A stretch of 64,000 nt of DNA, taken from contig JAJEKV010000028.1 in NCBI GenBank assembly GCA_021234155.1, forward strand, positions 1,299,199 to 1,363,198. The letters run 5' to 3'. Position 1 is the first letter of the stretch. Each line of letters opens with the position of its first letter. Source of the stretch: Isoetes taiwanensis. Taxonomy: Eukaryota; Streptophyta; Lycopodiopsida; Isoetales; Isoetaceae. The notes under the pieces are model-generated. The model saw only the letters and a list, made by a program, of their open reading frames with translations. It was not told where the DNA came from and did no database searches. Positions 1 to 12,849 of the stretch are shown piece by piece. The translations under genes were made by a program, and so were the position numbers.

Positions 1-396
1 CGTCACAGAGGGGAGAAAAGCCGTAGATCAAAAGAACTTCCTATAAGATGATGAGCAAGGTCACGATTGCTAAAAATTAGAGCATATGTTGAATGAGCAT
101 GAGGAAAAAAAAGCAATACCATGTCTAACAAATCAAAACTCCCCAAATGTAATTGCCAAGATATGAAGATTGCTAAAATGTAAAGTGAATTCTGAAGAGA
201 GCACAGGGGGACTAAAACTACTAAACCTTAGGAACAATTTGGAAATAGAAAGAAATCATAGCAAAACAAATCTAAATGGCAACTAAACAAAAACACTTGT
301 GGGATGGCATTGTGGAAATAAATAAAAGGGAATAAGTCATTTGTAAGGAAGGCGGTTAAATAAGAAATCCCCACTTTTTTAAAGTGCGGTTGAGAT

Positions 397-470
397 TGGG
401 ACACTCAGTCACTACACCACATCAACATACGAGGAGTCAAAGCGCAACCACTATAGGCTAAACCAGTATA
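397..470 (-). repeat. tRNA-like A/B-box segment, array copy 1
   Basis: Read on the minus strand, a box-A-like stretch (TTTAGCCTATAGTGG) is followed about 45 bases later by a degraded box-B-like stretch (GACTGAGTGTCCCA). This is the internal RNA polymerase III promoter layout of tRNA genes and tRNA-derived SINEs. This copy has insertions in both boxes. No complete cloverleaf is evident, so a SINE head or tRNA relic is more likely than a working tRNA gene. Confidence 0.45.
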
Positions 471-3256
471 CCTTTTAAAAACCCAAATGAGATTTCATAA
501 AACCGTGGTATACGTAGATAGGTAGCCGCAAAAGCGGCTGAGAGAAAAAGAACAACTTCAGGAATACTAAAAACAAAGAAAGAATGGAGTAGAACAAATC
601 CACGATCACAAAATCAAACCCGGAGGAAAAAAGAGCTATCTTACGGATGATCCGATTAGACTAGAAAAGGCTGACTCACAACTCGAGAATGCTAAAAGCG
701 AAGAAGAAAAGAATGGGTAGAACAAATCCGATCACAAATCAAACCCGAGAGGAAAAAAAGAGCTATCTTTGGATGATGAAATTAGACTAAGAAAGAGCAA
801 CTCACAAAAGGAAGCTTGATCAGATTTTTCCAAATGAAGGCGGTATGGGAGCAAAAAGGAAAAATAATACGCGATACAGTCGGTCAAAGGAAAAAAGCCG
901 ACAAGCGGACAATGGAGGCCCGGACAATGGGCTGCTAGTCAACACGGAAAAAGGGGAGCCAAATAGAGGAATAATGAAACTCAATCACAAAAACACATGG
1001 AGCACATAAGAACATAATAAAACCAACAAACAAATAATACTATTAGAAGCGGAAACATGAAACTAAAAACACAGATGAAATACAAATAAAACATGCAGAG
1101 AAAAAGAACCATATATGTAAAAGGATCCTCCCAAAGAATGAACCTTATATACTATGAACTAGACAATGAGCGACATGTAGAATCCAATGCATATCAAATC
1201 TTATATGAATACAGTGACCACATATTAGCCATACTTGAACCAAAAACTTAATGGGATGGCGAACTATAATGAATAACCACACTTGACGAAAGATTTGAAT
1301 AAAATTTATGTAGGATGATATAAAAAGATGGAAAAATGAACCCGGAAAGGACGGATGTATAAACCAAAATCCGTAAGTAATATGAAGGGGAATACATACC
1401 CTAAAAAGGTGGCGAACATCCACCCAAATCACCGCGGTTATTTCAGGCCCAAAATTCAGTACCAACTCTTGGTTACTAAAAAATGAGCACATGTATACGA
1501 GGATCTGAAATGAAGAAGCCACTACAAGATAAATCTACAACTTGATGTTAGATGACTAATAGATCAAAATGTCGAGAGCATTCTGGCGTGGAATCACAAA
1601 TCAATCAAGCTAAAACGAACATGGGAGAGCGAATGAATGGCACAAAAGCAGATCAAAGTAAAAGCGACTAAACAAATCAATAGAACAAATGGGTTAAAAA
1701 AGAACTAAGCGGCTAAGGTCCTACCACAAATATGGATAGGTAGCCCGGTACGACTGCAATGACATTACAGTCACCGGCGATTTGAAGAGAGGCGACACAT
1801 GCTCCGAGGCCCTCACTTAAAATAGACCACCTTCAGCATAAGCGCTGACTGGTTCTTGATCGATCTGCAGCCGTTACCATGTTGGAAATATGGACCCAAT
1901 ACGGCAGGCCAAGGATGCAACTATCTTCATGGAAGTGGAGGGCTCACAAACTTCAACAAATGATTACATAAAGCATAAACATGATCCAAAAGGTAGAAAA
2001 TATAATAAGGATATTGCAATCGATCCTTAGATTTGTTTTTGGAGTGGGGAAAGAATATCCAACATAGCTAAGGTCCTTATGCAAATGTCTTAACATACCC
2101 TCAAAATCATGCATGAGAGAAATCTTAGAATATTTGACAAGAGTACAACACCTAGAGGAGTGGTCTAACTACACACATACGAATAGAAACAAACCTCAAA
2201 ACCATCTAACCTGGAGCAAGTAGGAAAAGAAAAGGCAAGCATATGCATATCTTAGCATGGACATAGGGAATTTAAGGAGGAAACATTGTATGATGCATAT
2301 ACGTATCTTATGATATAAAATATGGAAATGCACATTAATAGAGAAAAACCCAAGGGAAATTTCTACGTCAAAGAAAATGCATATACTTATCTTATAAGGA
2401 ATGCATACGAAAAAACAACACAAAAGCGAATTAACTCAAAAATAAAAGCCATCATATTTGGTTGGTGAAGCCTCGGGGGTTGGTCCATGACAAATCACAA
2501 TTCTCAATAAGAGAATTTTGGTCCATATGTGACCCTTGTGACATAAAGAGTATAACCTCTCAAACCACGAGAGGTCCGCATGAGCCCACTTGTGACATAA
2601 CATCATATCTTAAAAACAACATAACCTCTCAAATATAGAGGGAGGCTGGTCCATAGCAGTACTGTGAAATGAAATATAAATCAAAAATAAAAAAACATAG
2701 ATACAAACAGCAGAGATTGGGAGGGAGAGACTAAGACCCAAAAAAAGCTAGCTGTAAGAGAGGCGCCGATAATGGAGAAAGAGCTCAAGGCGTATATATA
2801 GCCCACCGTCTCTCCCAAAATGGCGTCCAGAGCGGTGTGAATGTATACATTTAGTAGAGAGACTGCGTCTGAGAGGAAAAGCAGTAGATCAAAGAGAACT
2901 TCTATATAAGATGATGAGCAGGAAGTGCGATTGCCACTATAAAAGTGGAAGCATGTTGAATGAGCATGGAAAAAAGCAATACAATACATAAATCAAAACT
3001 CCCAAATGTAATTGCCAAGATATGAAGATTGCTAAATGTATCAAAGTGGATTCTGAAGAGAGCACAGGGGGACTAAAAACTACTAAACCTTAGAACAATT
3101 TGGAAATAGAAAAGAAATCATGGCAAAACAAATCTAAATGCGTAACTATAAACAAAAACCACAGCGGGATCAATAGTGGCAAATAAATAAAAGGGAATAA
3201 CAAATTATTTGTAAGGAAGGCGGTTAAATAAGAAATCGCACTTTTAAAAGTGCGGT

Positions 3257-3327
3257 TGGTGGGACACTCGAACCTTCACCATCAACATACGAGGTCAAAA
3301 AGCACATAACCCACTAAGGCTAAACCG
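3257..3327 (-). repeat. tRNA-like A/B-box segment, array copy 2
   Basis: Minus strand: TTTAGCCTTAGTGG (box A-like), then GGTTCGAGTGTCCC (box B-like; consensus GGTTCGANTCC with two extra bases). It lies at the same place in the 2.87-kb unit as the elements in copies 1 and 3, so the signal was part of the unit before amplification. This copy has the best box B of the three. Confidence 0.5.
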
Positions 3328-6139
3328 GTATACCTTTTAAAACCCAAATGAGATTTCATAAAGCGAGTCATATCTTTGTCAGACAAATGCTTAGAACAAA
3401 AGAGAAAGGAACAACTTCGAGATACTAAAACGAAGAGAAAAATGGGTAAGAACAAATCCAGTACAAAATCAAACCCGAGGAGGAAAAATTTATCTTGGAT
3501 GATAAATTAGACTAGAAAAGCGACTCACAACTCGGAATACTAAAAGCGAAGAATGGGTAGAACAAATCGATCCGCAAAATCAAATGAGAGGAAAAAGAGC
3601 TATCTTTGGATGATCCCGGGGGTAGACTAGAAGAGCAACTCACAAAAAGGGAAGCAATCAATTTTTCCAAATGACGGTATGGGAGCAAAAAAGGAAAAAT
3701 AATACTTGACCACGGTCGGTCAAAGGAAAAAGCCCGGCAAGCCCCGGACAATGGGCCAGACAATGGAGCTGCCCCAATCCAACGAGGAAAAGGGAGCCAA
3801 ATGAGAACCAATGAAACTCAATCAAAGCACATGGAGCACATAAGAACATAATAAAACCAACAAACAAATAATACTATTAGAAGCTGGGGAGGCGTAAACT
3901 AAAACCCTGGATGAAACAAACAAAACATGGGAGAAAAGAACCATATATATAAAGGATCACTCCCAAGAATGAACCTTATATACTATGAACTAGACAATGA
4001 GCATTTATTAACCGAATCAATGCATATCAATCTTACTTAGACACGTATTACATATTAGCCATATGAACCAAAAAACTTAATGGGATAAGAAAGAACTATA
4101 ATGGAATAACCCACATGACCCGGAAAAGAATTTGAATAAGAGGTATGAGATTGACTAATAAAAGATGGAAAATGAACGGAGAAGGAATGGGATGTATAAA
4201 CCAAAAATCAGAAGTAATATATGAAGATACATCACAGGATGTATAAAAACCAAAAAATCAAGTAAATTAATATATGAGAGAATACATACCCTAAAAATTG
4301 GCGAACATCGCAAGTACCACAGGATGACTCGACCCCAAATTCAATGCCAACTCTTGGATTTACTAAAAATGAGCACATACAGGGTACGAAATGAAGAAGC
4401 CACACAAGATAAATCTACAACTTGATGTTAGATAGTAATAAGATCAAAATGTAGAAACGTCGCGTGGAATCACAAATCAATCAAGCTAAAGCGAACATGG
4501 GAGAAACGAATGGAATGGCACAAAACAGATCAAAAGTAAAGCGACTAAACAAATCAATAGAACAAATGGGTTAAAAAAGAACTAAGCCAGGCTAAAGGTC
4601 CACCACCACAAATACGGATAGGTAGCGGCCACAAGTAGACATGCAGTCCGCAACCGATTTGAAGAGGCTTGACACATGTATGAGGCCTCCTTAAAATAGA
4701 CCACCTTCTAAGCATAAAAGCATGACTAGTTCTTGTCGATCTCTGGCCGTTACCATGTTGGAAATGGACTAATCGGCCAAACAAGGATGCAACTATCTTC
4801 ATGGAAGTGGAGGGCTCACAAACTTCAACAAACGATTACATAAGCATAAACATGATCCAAAAGGTAGAAAATATAATAAAGGATATTGCAATCGATCCTT
4901 AGATTTGTTTTGGGTAAGGGAAAGAATATCAACATAGCTAAGGTCATATGCAAATGTCTTAACATGCCCTCAAAATCATGCATGAGAGAAATCTTAGAAT
5001 ATTTGACAAAAGAGTATGTACTTACCTAGAGGAGTGGTCTAACTACACATACGAATAGAAACAAACCTCAAAAACCATCTAACCTCAGAGCAAGTAGGAA
5101 AAGAGCAAGCATATGCATATCTTAGCATGGACATAGGGAATTTAAGGAGGAAACATTGTATGATGCATATGCGTATCTTATGATAAAATATGGAAATGCA
5201 CATTAATAGAGAAAAAACCCAAGGGAAATTTCTCTGTCAAAGAGAAAATGCATATACTTATCTTATAAGGAATGCAAAGCGCACGAAAAAAAAAACAACA
5301 CAAAAAGAAGCAATTAACTCAAAAAATAAAAGCCATCACGCTGGTTCGGCGAAGCCTCCCAAGGGGGTTGGTCCATGACAAATCACAATTCTCCAATAAG
5401 AGAAGGGAGCAGTCCACTGAGCCGCCTTGACATAGAAACATAACCTCTCAAACAATTTTGGTCACATGAGCCGCAGCGACACTAACATCATATCTTAAAA
5501 ACAACATAACCTCTCAAATATAGGGGAGAAGCTGGTCCACCTTGAGCCCGCATGAAGTAAATCATATAAATCAAAATAAAAACATGAATCTGAAACAACT
5601 TAGGGTGGGGAGGGAGGAACTAAGACCCATGCTTATGAAGAGCCTTGGAAATAATGGAGAGCTCAAAGGCATTATATATAGCCTACGTCTCTCCCCAAAA
5701 GTAAGCGTCGCAAGCGGTGTCGAATAAGCATACATTTTAGTGATGAGACTTCGTCTGAAGAGGAAAAGCCAAGTAGATCAAAGAACTTCTATAAGATGAT
5801 GAGCCAAGATACGATTACCACTATAAAAAGTCGACATATGTTGAATGAGCATAGGAAAAAGCAATGCCATATGCAACAAATCAAAACTCCCAAATGTAAT
5901 TGCCAAGATATGAGATTGCTAAATGTATCAAAATTAGTTCTGAAGAAGGGAAGCAGAGGGGACTAAAACTATAAACCTTAGGAACAATTTGGAAATAGAA
6001 AGAAATCATGGCAAACAAATCTAAATGGCAACTAAAACAAAAACAGCGGGATCAATAGTAATAAATAAATAAAAAGGGAATAACAAGTCATTTGTAAGAG
6101 GCGGTTAAATAAAATCACTTTTACAAAAGGTACGGTTGA

Positions 6140-6208
6140 TTGGGACACTCGAGACCTTCACCACATCAGCTTATACGAGGTCAAACACGTAACCACTAGG
6201 CTAAACCC
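6140..6208 (-). repeat. tRNA-like A/B-box segment, array copy 3
   Basis: Minus strand: TTTAGCCTAGTGGTTA is an excellent box A. Box B is GGTCTCGAGTGTCCCA, again with small insertions. The three copies together support a tRNA-derived SINE head fixed in the repeat unit. Confidence 0.5.
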
Positions 6209-8190
6209 GGTCTATACAGCACAAAACCCAAATAAATTTCATAAAAACTTAGTCATATCTTTGTGAATAGATGCTTAGAGACAAAGAAACGTGAGAGAAA
6301 AGACAACTCAGGAATGCTAAAAGCGAAGAAGAAAAGAATGGGTAAGAACAAATCCGATCCCACAAAAATCAAACCCAGGGGAGGAAAAGAGCTATCTTTG
6401 GATGATGAGTGGAGCTAGAAGAAGCGACTCACAACTCGAGAATACTAAAAGCGAAGAAAGAAAAGAATGGGTAGGAACAAATCCGATCCTAAAATCAAAT
6501 CGAGGAGGAGGGAAAAAGAGCTATCTTTGGATAATTCAATTAGACTAGAAAAGAGCAACTCACAAAAGGAAGCAATCAATTTTTCAAAATAGAGCGGTAT
6601 AGAACAAAAAGGAAAAATAATAGCGATACAGAGATCGATCAAGAAAAAGCGACAAGCGGACAATGGAAGCGGACAATGCAGGCTGCTAGTCAACACGGAA
6701 AAAGGGAGCCAAATGAGGAACCAATGAAACTCAATCAAAGCATGGAGCACATAAGAACATAATAAAAACCAACAATAAATAATACTATTAGAGGCTGAGT
6801 AAACTAAAAACCGGATGAAGGCTCGGCTCGGCTTATCTGAGAGAGAAAAAGAACCATATATGTAAAGGATCCTCCCAAAGATGAACCTTATATACTATGA
6901 ACTAGACAATGAGCATTTGTCTGGCACGAATCAAATACATATCAAATCTTGTACTTGAATACATTGACCCACATATTAGCCATAACGAACCAAAAAGCAA
7001 TCGGATGAAAGCGAACTATGTGAATAACCACATGACCCGAGGAAAAGATTTGAATAAGAATTATGTCGAGATTGACTAATAAAAGATGGAAAATGAACAG
7101 CGAGGGCGGATCTTATAAACCAAAAATCCGTAAATGTATATGAAGGAGACCGCATGCGGATGTATAAACCAAAAAATCCGTAAGTAATATATGAAGGAAT
7201 ACATACCCTAAAAATTGGCCCGAACATCGCAAATCACCACCGGATGACTCAGACCCCAAATTCAATGCCAACTCTTGGTTACTAAAAATGAGCACATGTA
7301 TGCGAGATCTGAAATGAAGAAGCCACAAGATAAATCTACAACTTGATGTTAGATGACTAATAGATACAAAATGTCGAGAAACGTCTAGTGGAATCACAAA
7401 TCAATCAAGCTAAAAGAACGCCAGGAGCAGTGAATGGCACAAAGCAGATCAAAGTAAAAGCGACTAAACAAATCAATAGAACAAATGGGTTAAAAAGAAC
7501 TAAAACCGGCTAAGGTCCTACCACAAAATCTGGGATAGGTAGCCCGACGCAAGCCGACATTACGGTCACGGCTTGATTTGAAGAGGCGGCACATGTATTC
7601 GAGGCCTCGCCATAGACCACCTTCTAAAAGCATAAAGCCTTGACTGGTTCTTGATCGATCTCTGTCGTTACCATGTTGAAATGGACTGTCGGCGCCGACC
7701 AAGGATGCAACTATCTTCATGGAAATTGGAGGGCTCACAGCTTCCAACAAACGATTACATAAGCATAAAACATGATCAAAAGGTAGAAAATATAATAAAG
7801 GATATTACAGTGATCCTTAGATTTATTTTTGGGTAAGGGAAAGAATATCAACATAGCTAAAGGTCATATGCAAATGTCTTAACATGCCCTCAAAATCATG
7901 CATGAGAGAAATCTTAGAATATTTGACAAAGAGTATCTTGTACTTACCTAGAGGTGGTCTAACTACACGCATCTGAATGAAACAAACCTCAAAAACCATC
8001 TAACCTCGAGCAAGAGTAGGAAAAGGCAAGCATATGCATATCTTAGCATGGACATAGAGATTAAGGAGGAAGTGTGGTCATATGCGTGTCTTATGATAAA
8101 ATGTGGGAAATGCCGCATTAATAGAAGCAAGGGAATTTCTCGTCAAAGAAAAATCACATATACTATCTTATAAAAAAAGTGCAAAGGCAT

Positions 8191-9429
8191 ACGAAATTAA
8201 AGAGGAAAAATGTAGCAATACATATGTGCAGCTTATAGGAGAAAGCCATGGAGGAAATAATGAAAATAAGGACATGGAAGAAGTTAAAGAGGAACAATGT
8301 AACAAGTATAATAATGTTTGGCTTCATGGAAGCGTTATGTAAATTAAAGAAAAGTGGAGGAATGTTATTTAGTACGAGCGCCAGGTGTTGCCGGTGAGCG
8401 AATCCCGAACTTTACAGCAATCGGTGCAAGCCACATAACCTAGCCACCAACCAATACAAAGTATTAATTTTTAAACAAACAAGTAAATAATATAACATTG
8501 ATTGGCGACTCATAATCCACGAATCCAAAATCTACAACTTGGCGGCAACACAATACACTCATAGCCTTTGCCATAGGTCCCTACTTTCGGATTGCTTTCA
8601 CGGGAGCGAATTATGCTAGTGAGAATAAGGATAAGGAATGAAGGACGAAGACGGACCAAACTAGGTGAGTTAACCGAGATCTATAAAGGATGGGTTATTC
8701 ATAATCAAAAGGTTTCGGCCGCTAAAAAATCTAGCCTACGGACGAGATAGGCGGTTCCGAAGCGTATCTAGATATCAAATCAAATGAATAAATCTGCAAA
8801 AATCTTAGAAAACACATATCACGGTAAAGTAGCATAAGAGATCTGCGAGATGCCACTATTTATTCAAAATACGTAGAAAATGTTAGCTATTTGCCAATCT
8901 AAAGAAGCAGAGTAAGACGTTAATCATGGAGGAGGAGATAATCCAATGTAAGCGGCCCGATGGCGGAAGAAAATAGATGAAGCCCAATAAGCTGGAAAGA
9001 AATGGATAGACTCAAAGCTACGGAGGTGCTGGCTAATGCGAAAAGAACCAAGAAAGCAGAAAAATAAAAATCCACACGGATCCACTAGAAAAATCTAATA
9101 AGCCCATGTCAAACCATATCTCGGCCCATGATGAAGAAACCGCAAGACAAAGGAACAAACATCTTTGCGAGGAGGAAAAACCAGCATTACAGGACTTACG
9201 CTCCATTACAAACCGTTCCCAATTGCTTAAAACAAAGATCGCTTCGCTGACGCCGACAACAAATCCTTGGCCCTGTTTTGGACTGGTGGGATCACGCATA
9301 GAAACCATATCCACAAAAAGGAATGGGATCTGCATAAGAAACCGCGCATATCCCGAAGAAAAAATAATTAGTTATGGTAGGAGAAGCTATGGTAGGAGAA
9401 AGTGGGAAGGAAAACAAAACTTGTAGAAC
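8191..9429. other. Diverged segment breaking the fourth array copy
   Basis: Similarity to the 2.87-kb unit stops near 8,190 and returns near 9,430. In the other copies the corresponding stretch is only about 330 bp, so this is either an insertion or strong divergence. At 8386-8460 the minus strand has a weak tRNA-like pattern (GTTCGGGATTCGC with an upstream TGGCTAGGTTATG). Short ORFs on both strands around 9033-9426 have no family resemblance and I do not call them. Confidence 0.4.
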
Positions 9430-9575
9430 TAACGGAAGCTGAAAAGAAAGAGCTCAAAAGAGCGTAAAAAACAAATGTGAAGGCAGCGGTGATAATGGAG
9501 AAAAAGGCTAAAGAACCGATGCTCTCTCGCCGTCTCCCCAAAATGGCGATCAGATGGTGGTGAATCATGCATTAG
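9430..9575. repeat. Remnant of a fourth copy of the 2.87-kb unit
   Basis: The stretch around GTGATAATGGAG, GCCGTCTCCCCAAAATGGCG and the following GGTGGTGAATCATGCATTAG matches 2758-2850 and 5640-5740 of the array units in order. It marks the right-hand end of the tandem array, separated from the third copy by an interruption of about 1.2 kb. Confidence 0.6.
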
Positions 9576-11600
9576 AAACAATACCTCGATTTTTCTATGT
9601 GTTGTAAATAATGCTTTTTGTATGGATCATTATAGAAAAACAATATTTAAAACAATAGCTACCTTTAAATAGCATAAATAGCACATGTGGCGCGTTGAAC
9701 AACTTATGTTTTTAATAAACATTGCTACGTATTTACCACGTAACATTTTATCTAAATCCACAATGTTATTTGGAGACAAAGAATCGTTGGAACCACATAA
9801 AACAACAGGTCTGCAAAAATCCTGCGTTCGAAAATTTCTCCTAAAAACAATAGCAAAGAAAAAGGACACATTGATAAAAAAAAAATAAAGGTGCCAAAAG
9901 ACCAGGTAGGAAATTTACCTTAAAAACCGACATTGCTGGTACAAATCCGGATAAATTGGCCATGTAGTTTTTGGAAAAGAGACCCATTGCTGTTGTTTTG
10001 GCAAAGCTCAAGCACTTCCGTACAACTAAAAAACTATGGATAAAAAATTGGGGTCAATGTGTCTAGGCATGTTTGTGAAATGTCTAATGAACACATGTCG
10101 CGATCTTTGCATTATCTCTTTGTTGTTCTTGGTATTCATGGTATTTGTTGGATCTCACGGGTCGAACTTCCAGTTAAGTGGCACAGGTTGCTCCGGCATG
10201 ATTCGTATTCTATGTTCTACACTTGTTTGTGCTGCGTGACCTTGCATTTTGTTTCTGGATGGGACCTTCACGATCGATCAACTCTTGTAATGAACTCCAT
10301 GGTAAAGAGTTTCTCCGATTGGAACATGGAAATTTTGAGAGGGGTATGCATATCTGAGGAGTTCACCCTACACACAGGAATACGGAATGTAAGCTGGTTG
10401 GGCAACATATCTTGCTAGCAGAGACTTTGTGTAAGAACATTTGAGCTATCAGTAATCCTGGAGCTTGTTATGATAAGTTTGATACTTGAGTTATGTTCTT
10501 TACTTTTGATGTTCATGATGTTTCCTTTATTGTTATAGTCTAGCGTTACACCATAGGTTCTTGTGTTAACAGGGTTGTTATGTTTGTTATCCAAGATTGC
10601 AAGATATTTCTATATGCATCGCGAGCAGCTGCGAGAATCCATGATCATGAGGGGTTAACCCTTGAATACATTGTGCCTTTGGATTATGGCGGTGGTCAAG
10701 TTAGCGCTGACAGCCCGATTAGCCCAGGGGATCGTGGTTGAGTTCAGACTCTTGTGTTAAAATTGTTCATCTAGATCTTGTGAATGTATTACGATGATAG
10801 TGTTTTCTGAATAGTATTTGTATTTGATAATGGATCAACCACTATGATTTGAATATAAGTTATTATGAGTAAGAAGATTCAATTCTTCACCAATACTATC
10901 AACCTAGAATTAGTGCAAGTTTAGACAAAATCCCGAGTTGCCATGAGGGTCAACTCGACAGGCTCATCACATAGAATCATATTGCATCTGTCTAATGTCA
11001 ATAGGCATAAAAGCTTAATGCTTATGTTGCAACTTCATTTATCCTTTTTGAGCATTTGCATGGACATTACCTAGCTAAAACATTATCTTTTATGGTAAGC
11101 CCTCTGCTATTCCTTTTATGTATACTGCTAACCTTAAGAAGATACAAGCTTTGGTGCTTCCTTTATTGTCAATTCTATTGAATACCTCAATTGCATTATA
11201 GCTTTAGCTTTAAGATACACTTCCTACATAGAGGTTGAGTGATGCCCAGCAAATATCATGTGAGAATGAACGACTACCTTGACTCAAGAAAACTGTGAAG
11301 GTGACTCAAACATGTGACAGAAGCTAGTGGATCTGATTCACACACTCTAATTTGCTCCTTTGAAGCTCCAGTTATACAGCTTCTCCTTGAAACACACACA
11401 TTCCCAATGGTATGCCGTTTGAGAAGATATCCAATTGACAGTAGCTATGATAGCTTATACATGTCTTTTATTTGGAATTTCAGGCTCAATATCTACATAC
11501 CCTTGCACATACTCTCTAGATTCCATTAGGCAGATGGTGCATACACTTACCTTTGGTGTTAAAGAAGAATTGGCCTTCCCCCATTATTGAGTAGGCAAAG
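9576..11600. other. Intergenic stretch without supportable genes
   Basis: Only short ORFs occur (the longest is 119 codons at 10059-10418) and none shows a family motif. The sequence is AT-rich and non-repetitive by eye. I see no RNA gene or mobile-element terminus. Confidence 0.4.
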
Positions 11601-11601
11601 A

Positions 11602-12106
11602 TTTTTTAAGATAAGATAAGATAAGATGAATTTTTACGTCCATGGGAACCCAACGGGTTATGGGACGACACATGCAAGGGCAACAACCCATCTAAAACCT
11701 GGGGACTAGGCCCCATCACTAAACACAATAACCAAATTTTAAAAGACTACCAAGAAGAAGATAATGCTAATGCTAGTGGTAATTTTATGCTTCTAAAATT
11801 ATCTAGACATAGCCGATCCGAAGTTAAGGCCATTGATCTAGAATAATAATTAACTGCGTCTCCTTGTCACCTTTGCCCATTTCTTTTTCTTGTGGGCTGC
11901 CCTCGCAACTACTTGAAGAGCTCCTCCTTATGGTTACACAATTGAAGAGGAGGTCCTCTGTCTTGAGAAACTAGTCCCTCCCAAGATGGACATTGCGAAG
12001 AAGAACATGTAGCGGCTAAGAGTGTCTTGAAAGCGAAGACAAAAAGATGGCCCGAGGGCGATCGGGTCTTACGCTCCCACCACCTAGTAGGAGACAACTC
12101 CATCAA
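11602..12106 (-). mobile_element. LINE-like 3' end with (TTATC)n tail
   Basis: On the minus strand a sequence ending GGTTCCCATGGACGTAAAAA is followed by three tandem TTATC units (plus strand 11606-11626). The minus-strand element at 28,283-28,400 has the same layout: GTCTCCGTGGACGCTAAAAA followed by a CTATT pentamer array. Two dispersed sequences sharing a 3' terminus with a simple pentamer tail fit plant non-LTR retrotransposons. The upstream extent, to about 12,106, is a guess from an open minus-strand frame there. No reverse transcriptase remains. Confidence 0.45.
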
Positions 12107-12672
12107 CCTTCACATGCATGACAGCGGTGAAAAATGCAAGCAGCATCCATATCGAGAATGGGCATCATCATGCGCCTCTTGCAACCCCTATAATGTCACG
12201 CAGGATTCGGGCTCCTGGTAACTGAAATCTTTGAGGCAGCCGCTCTGTCTGCCCGAACTGCGGCCTTTGCGACTCTGGTCCCATTAGGATTGTGGAAGTA
12301 ATACGTCGCCCACCTCAACATGTTCCCTTTCCAATGCGCACTTTAAACCCGACACAATGTTTCTTACGTGTTTGTAATTCTGTATCTAGTGTATGCATCT
12401 TGAGCATCACTTGTGCCACATCTTTGGAGCCTTAGGGTCTAAACGGCATATAATGGCGTAATATGTAGCATAATACTTGAGGGGGAGTTTTTCTTTGTGT
12501 TTTTATGCAGCTTTTCACTAAAGGTTTTTCTATGATTTTGTGATGTATTCAAATGGATGGCTTTAATCGCGATGCGTCACAGGTGCCACGTTCTGAGCGT
12601 TAATTTTAGCGCACTGGGTAATTGACAACGATGGCTACCAGCAAAAGCCGCACGTGGCGTGTGGTCGTAATA

Positions 12673-12780
12673 GTCAACAACCAATGGCTCACAACAAAGC
12701 CCTTTTTGTGCGTGTGGTGCATAATGGTCAACAACCAATGGCTCACAACAAAAGCCCTCTTTTGTGTGTGGTGCATAATG
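12673..12780. repeat. 54-bp direct repeat, two copies
   Basis: GTCAACAACCAATGGCTCAC starts at 12,673 and again at 12,727, and each unit ends GTGGTGCATAATG. The copies differ at a few positions. The open frames across this region on both strands result from the repetition. Confidence 0.9.
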
Positions 12781-12849
12781 GACATGAAGGGCTTGAAGGG
12801 CGCATGCAGTCACGGTTTTCAGCCAGAGCAGCACATTTTAACTTTATCA

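Larger units (their letters stand above)
1..8190. repeat. Tandem array of a ~2.87-kb repeat, three copies
   Basis: The opening sequence recurs at about 2,867 and 5,750, giving units 1-2866, 2867-5749 and 5750-8190; the last diverges near 8,190. Many landmarks keep the same order in each copy. These include the run ending GATGATGAGC, the segment with AAACATTGTATGATGCATAT, and a TATATATAGC stretch just before the end of the unit (2797, 5673). Each unit holds a two-copy subrepeat of about 120-130 bp (starting near 561/687, 3420/3536 and 6311/6441). Copies differ by many small indels, mostly at C/G-rich spots. No family-like protein is visible in any frame, so I annotate no gene here. The array runs off the left edge. 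Confidence 0.9.

Noticed and set aside
3257-3327. A functional tRNA gene
   Set aside because: Box A and box B are recognisable, but the arms do not form a clean cloverleaf and box B has insertions.
1145-7750. Short minus-strand ORFs in the 2.87-kb array as genes
   Set aside because: They do not stay open between copies, have no family motifs and fall in noisy repeat sequence.
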